Part shown: piece after piece, positions 20,301-32,300 of the stretch
Numbering within the stretch: position 1 is the stretch's first letter
How the letters are laid out: each line of letters begins with the position of its first letter
NCBI GenBank assembly: GCA_030998225.1
Contig: JAPYXD010000275.1
Span: 1,674,001 to 1,738,000, forward strand
Length of the DNA stretch: 64,000 nt
Source of the DNA: Diplolepis rosae
Taxonomy: Eukaryota > Arthropoda > Insecta > Hymenoptera > Diplolepididae
Reading direction: 5' to 3'
The notes under the pieces: model-generated
What the model saw: only the letters and a program-made list of their open reading frames with translations
What the model was told of the DNA's origin: nothing
Databases searched by the model: none
Program-made: the position numbers and the translations under genes

Positions 20301-23300
20301 TAAACAAGGAACTTGGGTTCCTTATGATTGAAGCCAAGGGACGTTGAGCGGCGTTTTTTCGCCTATGAACAACTGCTTCAGTGGCAAAAAAAGGAGGGTT
20401 TTCTTCATCGCATCGTGACGGGTGATGAAAAATGAATTTTTCATCATTACAGCAACCCAAAGAGAAGAAAGTCAAGGGGACTACTTAGTCATGCTTCTAC
20501 GTCGTCGGTTCGGCAAAATATTCACGTTCTGAAGGTTATGCTGTGTATTTGGTGGGACCAGGTTAGTTTTATTTATTATGAGCTGTTAGAACCGAACGAA
20601 ACCATCATTGGGAAACGGTATCGAACGCAATTGATGCGTTTGAGCCAGTTATCCCAGACCGTGGGAGCTGGCGGCCCCCACCACGCTCCCACGTGGGAGC
20701 ACACACAATCAAGCGCGCCGTGTTGGTGTGCCCCCACTTAATCGCTTCAATTTCACGTTTTCGTCTGTTGAGCCAAGATCGAAAATTATGTTTCTGTGGA
20801 CTTCGTGTCAAAGTGGCGCGAACCAGACGACAAATTTAAAATCACCAAATTTTTCATTTAGGATATTACCTTTCTTTCTTTGATATTTCCAAAAACATTC
20901 ACTTAAAATGAATATCTAAACATTTTATTTTAAATTTTAGGATGATTTAAAGACTAAAAAGATGATTTTCTATTAAAATTTAAACTCAATAAATTTCCAA
21001 AGTTTCAAAACAAAATATCAATTTCAATATTTTTTAGCTGTGCAAATCAAATAGTTCAATTAGAAAATTATGTAGAGAATATTATATATTAAGGAATGGT
21101 AAAATATGATATTGTAGTTTAAAAAATAAAATATTAAAATACTTAAGTAATACATAAATTATATCTAATTATATACCTGAAATTATATAATAGAGTTTCT
21201 TCTTTGGTATGAGGCAACATTGAAAAAAATTTCATTCAAATAAAATACTCAGAAAACTTTTTAAAATACGTAATATTATTCACATATGAATTTTATTATA
21301 AAACTGCGAATAAAAGGTTTCAGTATTCAAAAAACCAAAATCACATCTAAATTTGCATACGAAATTACACTTTACGATTTCTCTTATATAAAATAAGAAT
21401 ATAAAATATTTATTTCAAATAAAATAGTTTTGAAAAAAATTTTGTTGTACGTGAATCAACTATATCAATTAAAAAATTAAGTGGAAAATATTTTATTTAA
21501 AAAAAATAAGTAATAAGAAATTAAGGTTAAAAATCTACTTTCTTAATTACATGGTGATAGTAGATAAAAATGTTCTCATTTTACGTTTTAGTGGCTTATA
21601 TGCATAGACTTTTCAATGAAAAAAAGCAAACACATAAGCAAAATTTTCTAATTGATGCAGTTGATCAAATTTATAAAACCGAAACATGTTTTAATTAATA
21701 TATTAATTTAAAGCTTTAAAGATTTATTAACTTAAAATTTTACTTGGAATTTTCCAAGAATTTCACATAATCTCAAAAATGTTTATATTAGGCCAAAACA
21801 TTTTTAAGATTATGTGAAATTCTTGGAAAATTCTCATTAAAATTCAAAGTCAATAAATATTAGAAGACTTAAATCAATATATTAATTAAAACATATTTTG
21901 GGTTTAAAAATTTGATCAACTACATCAATTAGAAAATTTTGCCTTTGTGTAAAGCATTTCTTTTTTTCATTAAAAAGTCTATCATATAAGCCACTAAAAC
22001 GTAAAATGAGAACTTGAAATTGGAAAAAATCTACTGAAGTTTTATATATACATAAAAACAAAGTTTTCTTAATATTATAGAGCTCAACTGAATTTTCAAA
22101 AAATGTATCTTAAAAACTACCAAACTGTAAAAGAACTTTTATAAAATTATCATAAAACTGTGTAACTGTAACTGAGTTTCAATTGCATGTGGATGAATTT
22201 TCAGTTGCATGTGAGTGCATTGAACTTCAGTTACCAAAACGTAAAATTATTCATATTACAAGTATCAGTATTTCCAGGGAAACATATACAGAATATTCAA
22301 CTCTTTGGAACTGAAATATATACTAGTTTTTTAGTTGATTTACATTAAAGTTATGTGCTAGAATTTAATTGTTATTCCTAAGGAAGTTTTTAGATAATTT
22401 ACCGATGTTTTCTGTTCAATTTTATGTAAATTTTCTCACGATATTTTACAGTTTTTTACATTTATTACATTACCAAAGTTTATTCCAAAATAGGGCTCAT
22501 ATGTGGAATATTTTATCCACTGTTTTAAAATTTTAGAAATAAAGATCGCTGATGATGACTTCGATTAGAGTCGAAATGTTTGAAAGTATGTGACTTCATG
22601 AGTTATCATTTCTGGACCCTAAAGCAAATTATTAACAACATCGTATCCTAGCCTTAATTTCTTATTTTTTTAAAATAAAATATTTTCCACTTAATTTTTC
22701 AATTGAGATAGTTGATTCACGTACTGTAAATTTTTTTTAATACTATTTTATTCGAAATAAATATTTTATATTCTTATTTAATATAAGAGAAATCGTAAAG
22801 TGTAATTTCGTATGCAAATTTAGATGTGATTTTGGTTTTTTGAATACTGAAACCTTTTATTCGCAGTTTTATAATAAAATTCATATGTGAATAATATTAC
22901 GTATTTTAAAAAGTTTTCTGAGTATTTTATTTGAATGAAATTTTTTTCAATGTTGCCTCATACCAAAGATGTTGCGCCGTCCGATTATTACTTGTTCTAG
23001 CTCTTCCACGTTTTTTTGAATTTTATTAACGGCTATTTTCGCGTCTTTAGAAGTAACGTTCGTCGATAATGCTGACTCTTTTAAAGTTGCCACATATTGT
23101 CCAATTGCTTCGTTTTTACTCGGCATGCCTCTACGAAATTGTGAACTTAAAACCGTAACATTTATTTTTGACTTAATCAATTCTGTAACTAACTTAATAA
23201 TTTCATTGTATGGGACTTCCTTTGTCTGTTTCGGAGCACAAATTATTTTTATACACGCATGGGATTTTGCATTTACTTTTGATAGAAGAATTGCCCGTTT

Positions 23301-26300
23301 ATTTTCTGCTTCAGTTACACAATGCGCAATAAAATAAGAATCCATTCTTCCAATTAACTTCTCTCGTCCGTCATAATATGAAATCTACCCTTGCGTTAAG
23401 CTATATTTCAATTTCGGTTTTTAAGCCTAGCTAATTCTTTTTTACTTCCGTTACCTTTAACTTCGGTTTCACTTCCTACGTTTTTTTTATTTATTGATTA
23501 CCAATTCTTTTAATTGTTTTCTCGAATCACCCAATTTAAACGGTTCATTCACTATGTCACTCATTAGCTTTAACTTATGGATAACTTGAGTCTTACTAGT
23601 TCATAGATCGATAAAATGCCCTTTTTAGCTTTACTATACTCAGACATCACACCGAAATTCCATCCTCGTCAACAATGGTGCTATTCTAGTTTTTTGTAAA
23701 AAAAAATAGGCAAAGAAAGTCCGTACGTAACTTTATACAGTAAACAAACAGTTGGCGCACACACGAAGGCGCGAAGTATCGGTGAGCTCGAGAGAGCGCA
23801 CAATAAGGACGTCACGACATACTCGTCCTTTTTGCTTTCTCCCAGCATGGTCGACAATATTCCAATCCTGATAATTAATCAAACTCGTCGAACCTCTCGC
23901 GCTATTCAATTTGAAAATAATTATTTAGTCCACTTTTCAATCCTTCTTATTCCCGATTGATTGACGCCACTAATTTTTATTCTCGTGATTTTATTTGTTT
24001 GTCGTGCTAAGCCTTTTTTAACATGGCCCAACAATCGTAAGCTGCAAATTTTATCCACAATAAAGAAAATGAGTTCTTGAACACTAAATAAATTGCCTGT
24101 CAAGTAAGTGACGAGGATATTAGATCCTGCATTTTGAAAGATCTGGAAAATAATGGTAGACTTGTTTGTACTGTGTGCGGGCTTTCTGGCAAATTTACGG
24201 TTAAAACGCAAATAAAAAGGCATTTTGGCACGCCTAAAACATGTGTTATGAAAATGGGACTCAGAAGAGTAACACGACAACCTCAAAAAGCAACATTTTT
24301 TGTATGAGTTGCTTGAAGATCCACTATTAGAAAGTTGGTTGTAACTATACATCCAAGTAACCCATTGTCATTCAAATATAAATTTTGTGGTTCTGATACT
24401 CTTTTCCCATGTGCTGCAGGCAAAAGTTATTTAGAACGTCATGCGAATATGCATGGCCTCAGAGTTAAAAACAAAGAAAATTAAATCGCGGATGATGTAG
24501 ATTATGATGCTGTTAATATAAATATAAATGATGACTTATGAAACTTCGTTCTACCCGAAGGATTAACACCGGAGAATCGCAAGAAAGTGGCAAAATTACA
24601 ATTTGCTGCATTTATAGCCTGAACGAGAATAAACTCCACACAGGGTGAAAAAGTTTTAAAATTTTTCAAACCAGTCAGCCAAGATCACGCGGTTTTCCAA
24701 GGTATGCGCATGTCGTGTACAAAAATTTCCAACGTCGTGAAAAATGTCATTCATTTTTGCTTTACTTATTCCAACAAATGGAGGATGTTTTATTTCAATG
24801 CATGCGAGCCTAACTTTTGGCTTTATTTTAAATGAAGTTGGACTTTCTCCTGTGAACTTATCAAAAAACTGTACACTAACGTTTGGCAAATAGTAGATGA
24901 CGTTAGCATGACTTGTTTTTATCTATTTAGGATGTGGAATCTTGCCTTTAAATTATTTTTCAAAATCATGTAGGATTTCATTTATATTTTCAACCATCGT
25001 AAAAGGTGGATTGCGAGCACTCCTAATGAGCTCTATATTCTTTAAAGCCCTTTTTATGTGCACCAGTATTTTTTTCTTTCGAGAATACTGTGTAGAAATA
25101 ATAAATATTATTAAATAAGCTTGAAAAGTGAAAATAAATATATTTTTAAGAAAACATAATTTTTCAGCGCTTCGAATTCATTGTGTGTTTTGGATGTACT
25201 GCCAGTCGAAGCCGATCAGTGGAACATGGATTTTAAAAACTGTGAGGGCTACAACTTTTATTATGAGGAAAAAATTTACAATTGAATTTTCTACATGAAT
25301 CTGTGTTCCAAAAATTGAAATTGGAAACGTGTTTTACAATCAGTCATAAAACAACAAAACGGAACGCTAAAATTCTATAACCAGTTATTCAATGGAGAAA
25401 CTCAATTAGTATTTCTCCGATAAATACCTTGATACTTTTGATACCTAGTATCTTAAACGAATTAACCAAATTAAATGTTTCTTGAACTGAAGATAAATCT
25501 TACCAAATGTAGACTAAGGTACTATAAAACTACAGAGAAAAGTTTTTCCAAATTTCCTGGCCTAGAAACTCCGGAAAAATACCGTCATTCTTTAACAAAA
25601 TTCAACATATTGTTCTGAAACTAAAAAAAAGTTTCTTTTGGTTCAATCTACCATATTTAAAGAATTTGTAATGCTAAATTAAAATCTGTCTGGGGAATTC
25701 ACATAGAACATTTTCTTCCCGAGAAAAATACGGTTAAAGATGAAAAGTCAAATATGTAGGGACACAAATTAGAATCATGTTAGGAACTTTACAAAGTTGA
25801 TTATCTTTAGATTTCGAAAGTCGCTGAATACAAATCTGATTGACAAGCTGATTTTATCTAGCCGTCCATTCCCAATAAAAGAACGACAGATTTACGGCGT
25901 CATGACTATTTCTACGATGTTGATTCAGAACCACCACCTATCGCGCTACGAACGCTTAACGAGGATCGAAAACAACTAGCAGATCCAGGATTTGCAATTT
26001 TTCACACGCTTCTATCGTAAAATATACGCTGGCCTGTAATTGCATACTTCCCTCATTTTTTACAGAATATATTGTACTATTCACTGTAAAAGTCAAATGA
26101 AATACTGTTACGCTACTACTAATAACCAGTTCAGAAAAAGTGGCATTTAGAACTTATTCAAAATTTTACTAGTCATGTTTGATTACCTTTATGTAATTCA
26201 TTGCTTTAGTCTTTACTGAGCCTGCTAGATCTGGTACGTCGTCGTGTGTAGGATCATAAGGTACCCGGATTTCGTCACATTCCTTAGGATTTTCCACCTA

Positions 26301-29300
26301 AAGCAGAATGTTTTTTTCTTACTTGTAATATTTATTAACTTTGCATTGTATTAATATGAAATGAGCTTCAACCACTTGGCGCTGAATATTTTGAATTTTG
26401 TATAATATCAAAGAGATTGTAATATTAAGCACTTACCCATATCAGAATAAAAGGATTGCCTCGAAAATCGAAGAACTCATTAATAGGCACTACATCTCTT
26501 GAATCTCTCCTTGGAGTAACGAAGTCTAATTTAACCCTGAAATGACGTATATTCAAATTATTCAACAGTTCGCAACTTTTAACACTGACGAGAAACATTA
26601 AGCTGATATGGCATGCCCCACAGTAATGATCACCGTCCATCAGGATGGAAGAAAAGAACTGATTTTTGTTGTGTTTAGAACCTCCATAACCACCTGCCTT
26701 TCCGGTTAGCTGGTTCAACTGAACCGGATTGGATTCACCTAAAACATATTTAAAGTGTAACGTTGCAAATTATATCGTATTTATTTGAATAATGAAATTT
26801 TAACTTGAGCATAACATGCATAGATTTATATTTTGTAGCGTGTGTAAAACAATCTATAATACAACATATATGCCTTCACACAGTAAAGGAATGTCTTGAA
26901 TTTGTTGACTTTTACTTGTTTAGTCTTACCGAAAACAATCAATTATAGAAGAAGAATAATTGGCGCCGTTTATATAGAACAAAAATAGATTTTCTTGATC
27001 TCATAAGAGCATGTTGTATCAAATGAAATAGTAGATTCTATTAGTTTTAAAATCTATAACTGAAATGTTGAAATAAATATTCCAACAAAGAAAATAATAC
27101 CCGAATTTAGTGCATTGGCACATATTCTATTTTATGTGACGTCGGCGCATATAAAGGGTTTCCCAATAAGGGTGATATGTTTTGAAATTGAAAAAAGACA
27201 CTGAATATTCATTCGGAATTGATCGAAATCTTTTTTATTATATTGGATATTCTATGCCATTTATGATTTAAACAATATATCGGCCAAATGTCCCCCGAGA
27301 CTTGAGCCAAAAATGCGCCTCATCAGAAAAGATGATTTTTTGATGAAAATTGGGATCATTTTCAATTGATTCCAGAGCCCAATCCGCGAACTCCCGACGC
27401 AAACGATGGTCATTAGGCTTCAGTTCTTGGGCCAGAATCATCTTATAGGGATGCAGGCCAAGATCCAATCGGAAAATACGCCAGGTAGTCATCCTGGACA
27501 GGCCCAATTCCTGAGATCGGCGTGGCACGGACAATTCACGGTTTTCCTCGATACTGGCCTGTACGGCGGCTATATTCTGTGTAGAACGTGCGGTACGCAT
27601 ACGATTTTTAGGCTTTGTATCCAATAGAGTAAATTCACTCTCCAACTTATCGATTATTCGACGAATTGAGAGCGCGGATGGAGCAGAATGACGACCATAT
27701 TTTGCACGATATGCTCTTTGAACACCGACAAAACTTCTCGAATTTTGATAAAATAATTGGACAATTTCCAAACGTTGTGGAAGCGTGAAACTACTCATGA
27801 TTAAATGGCAAACCTTACTGATGACAACTGACAGCAGACGTCAAAAATTTCAGTTCAAATCAGCCCGATAGGGACATTCAAAATCATATCACCCCTATTG
27901 GGAAACCCTTTACGATTTTTATACGTACACTCGAATCTAATCTAGTATTCATCATGATTCTCGACCATTGCACTTGATATTTCGCGACTAGTTCCGGCCA
28001 TTTTGATTTTCTCGATCTTGTGTAGTAGTAGCGTATTTTAATGGAGCATGCGCAGTTAAAATTTACAAGGCTTTTTCAGTAGGGTGCCAACGCTGTACGA
28101 AGAAGAATAAGAATAAGAAGAAGATTACGCTCCGCTGTATTGTTATAGGCGCATGCGCAGTTCAATTTTTACATTACATTCCTCTGTAGCGTAATACACT
28201 ACATTGCGCTACTCTCAACTCTCACAGATATTAATAAATTGGCTCAGAATTGTGAGTTTGGTGATTAAAAGAAAAACTCACAGATCTATACAAGAGAAAA
28301 GCTTTATTAGTAAAGTAGAAAATCCTACTGGGTGGGTCAGTAATTTCGTTATTGTTGAGAAACCTGACAAATCCATAAGAATTTGTCTTGATCCGTAAGA
28401 CCTGAATGCAGTAATGAAGCGTAATCAAAATGTGCTACTACCGACATTAGAAGAAATTAGTGAAAAATTATGTAACAAAAGCGTTTTTACTGTTCTAGAT
28501 TTAAAAGACGGTTTCTGGCATGTCGGATTGGACGAAAAATCCAGTGAATTATATACGTTTAATAGTTCCTTTGTTTGTTAGAAATTCAACAGACTGCCCT
28601 TTGGAATAAATATGGCTACGGAATATTTTCAATCTGTCGACTATAAAAATTTTAGGGACATTGAAGGTACTGTGGTTTATATCGACGATATATTAATTGC
28701 AGCAAATTCAGAAGAGGAACACGGTCTGATATTAGATAAGATAATGCATGATAAGTTATCTCTAAAGACAATGTTACACAGTGCTTGGGAGGGAGGGATG
28801 CACGGGGTCTTGTTTCAGTTTCAGCGTTGCCATTGCTACTGATTTATCAGGAGTTCTACTGATTTTTGAGAGTGGCTACTAATATTCTGATTTTCTTTAA
28901 AGTCTCCTGATTTTTTTTCGGCACTTGAGCAAAGTGCACAGGAGCCTATAGAGGAATAGGGGAACATGATTTAACCAATGCGATTTTCGTCGCACGAACC
29001 CCAGGCGATCATCTCATTGGTTAAATGCTGTTCCCCTATTCCTCAATTACCCTATTCTCCTCGACGTAGGATTGCATTGCTTATTATTTCAAAAATAATA
29101 ATCATTTTCGCGTCAAGAGAATTTGAAATTTTCCCGCGAGAAAATTTAAGGTGGCTGACGAATCCGCGATCTCATTGGTTGAAAAATGTGAAAGAATGAT
29201 GTTTACAACTGAAAAATGCTTCATTTCATGTCATTTTGCTTTTATGCAATGAAATTATACTATTTAACAGTATTTTAATTATTTTCAGAATAATTCATCA

Positions 29301-32300
29301 TTTTTATAAATCTCCTGATTTTTTGTTAAGTCTCCTGATAAAAAGCTTCTGACTTTTTGTCTCAACCGTTGGCAACGCTGTTCAGTTTCCTGTTAGCGTT
29401 CCGTGGAGGGGGGTCTGTTCCCTTAAAAATACCGTTTAGGATGGAAGGACAGATAATGCTAAAATCCAAAGAATGCGGTGTTAAATTTAATAAAAACAAA
29501 TTACAGTTCAAGGTGTCTCAAGTAAAATATTTAGGTCACGTGTTTTCAGAAAAGGGTATGGAAATTGATCCTGACAGAGTTAGGGCAATATTAGCTATAA
29601 AAGATCCCAAATCCAAGGAAGAATTAAAAAGAATTTTTGGAACAATTAATTATGTTAGAAGTTTTATTCCTAATCTGAGTGAATTAACAGCACCACTAAT
29701 TATGGTTTGAAAGTAAATGTAATCACGGATCACAAATCTTTGGTCAGTCTGTTAAATTAAAAAAGAATAGGAGACATACCGTCATTTAGACTTCAGAGAA
29801 TGAAAATTGAACTTCTTAAATATCAGTTACATGTTACATACACTTCAGGAAAGCTAATTCATATTGCGGATCTGTTATCTAGGTCATATTTAGAAGAAAA
29901 TTTGAGTGAAGACTATTGGATTTCAGAAGTAGTTCCTTCTATCAGCTCAGGATTAAATATTAGCAACAAAAAAAAAGCTGAGTTTCAAGCCGCTACGAAA
30001 TCAGATCCTGTTTAGATGTGTGCATTCTGTCGGATTTTCAATCAGACATTACACAATATATATATTATTAGTTTATCATATCGGAAAATCATATCGGTAT
30101 TAAAATTGTTTGAAGAATCAGGCAACGTAATTTGTCTTCAATAAAATAACAACAAAAATTAAATTTTATACGCCTCAAAACTCGAGACAAATAATTATAC
30201 GCACAGGGACTATACAGAGTTATATACAGGGTAAGGCACATAAAGTGTTACAGAGCGATAGCACTCAAACTATTGATCATATCCAAAAAGGCCGAGAAGG
30301 CCGTCATACTGGACCACCCTATTTTTTTATTGTTGGAGGCGCTGAAGTTACGTCAGGGTCAACTCCACTTTTTTAAATGGAACCATGTATTGTTTTCTCG
30401 AGGACATTATTACCGCTTTTAAGACGAATTCAGCAATCTACAATACAAAGTCATTCCAGTCACGCAAAGTATGAAAATAGTCGAAAAATCATTTTCATTT
30501 GTTTTCATTTCTTACGATACCCATGATAATTGTATTGTTGACACCAGCAGAAAGAAACGCCCAAGATTTGTATGCGACTCTTTATCCGGATAGGCAACAA
30601 AAATCGCACATGGCTTTTAAGCGATTAGCTGAACGTTTCTGTCGCTTCGGTGCAGTAAAAAAAATACGAGTTAAACGTCGACCAATTGTAAATAAAAATA
30701 ATGCGGCTGCTATCTTAGCTTTTGCTGCACTAAATCCACATATGAGCAGCAGGTAAATGGAAAAAAGAGTGGAATTAGTCAGCGATCTGTATTAAGAATC
30801 TTACATCAACACAAGTTCCATCCGTATCGTATGTCATTACATCAGGATTTTTACGGCAATGATTTCTTAAAATGCGTCAATCTCTGTAATTGGATTCGTA
30901 GAAAAACGCGTACAGATGTCTCATTTTTGAGTCATGTGCTTTTTTCTGATGAAGCTAACTTTGCAAATACGGGAAATGTGAATAGGCATAATATGCATTA
31001 TTGGGCATATGAGAATCCTCGAAGGATGAGAACTGTACCATTTCAACATCCGTGGTCCGTTAATGTTGGCGCGGCATTGTCGGCGATCACGTCGTTGGTC
31101 CATATTTTTGTGAAGGTCGCTTGACTGGGCAAGTTTACGCAAACTTTCTGCAAAACGTACTGCCTTAGTTAATGGAAGATGTGCTCTTACATGTAGCTTG
31201 GCCACCTCGTTCGCCAGATCTAACATCACCAGATTACTTTTTATGGGGTTTTGTCAAAGAACGCGTAATGGCGGTAGCACCTACCACGCCTGACAACATG
31301 AAAGAAAGAATACGCCGAGCATGTACCGAAATTACACCACAAATGTTGGCTGAAGTTAGACGATCTTTCCATCAGCGAATTAACAAGTGCTTACAAGTCG
31401 AGCGTCATCACTTCGAGCATCTTCTGTACGTAGACCCAAACCAAGGTTAGTGGATCCTTTGAAAGTGATTATTCCGATATGTTTCGATTTTTCGAGTATT
31501 TTCATATTTTGCGTGACTAGAATGACCTTGTATTGTAGGTCGCTGAATTCGTCTTAAATTCGGTAATAATGTCATCGAAAAAAAAACATGGTTCCATTTA
31601 AAAAAGTGGAGTTGACCTTGGCGCAGCTTCAGCGCCTCCACTGATAAAAAAATTGAGTGGTCCAGTATGACTGCCTTCTCGAACACTGAAACTTTTGTCT
31701 GAAACATTTTTGGATATGCTCAATAGTTTAAGTGCTATCGCTCTGTAACACTTTATGTGCCTCACCCTGTATAAGTTAGGTCAGAGTTGTTCGATTAAGA
31801 TGGAGACGTTGTAGTCAGTGTAATTATAAATACTGAGTGTACTTAATAAATATTACAGTATCGACCTAGAAGGAGAGTACATTAAGTAATAAAACAGATT
31901 TTTGCCAAAAAAATAAATTCTTGTCCATTTTATCACGTTAATATCAAACACCCTAGTAGTGCATTGTTAACGAAGAGGGAGAGTTGGAGTTGGGAATCGC
32001 CAAATTTCAATCGAATCCGATGATTCTATCAAGAGTTATCGTGTCCACAGACGCCGGGCAGACAAACAGTCACTTTCGTAGAAACCGTTTTTTCTGAATC
32101 AGGGGGTCTCAAAACGTAAAGATTGAATGAAAGCCTCGAAAGTGATTTTTCATATAAAACCAATACCTTCTAATATGATCAGAATGTGATAAATAGAGAG
32201 CGGACGAGCGAAGTCTGAAGTTGCGCACCGAACGTAGGCTTGGCTTACCTGTTGCGGAGAATCGCCGCATGGAGGTTAGAGAGGGAGAGCGCGAGCAAAC

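Noticed and set aside
25797..25979. 60-codon plus-strand ORF in gene A's intron
   Set aside because: Two frames on this strand look equally protein-like, with no recognisable domain or splice sites.
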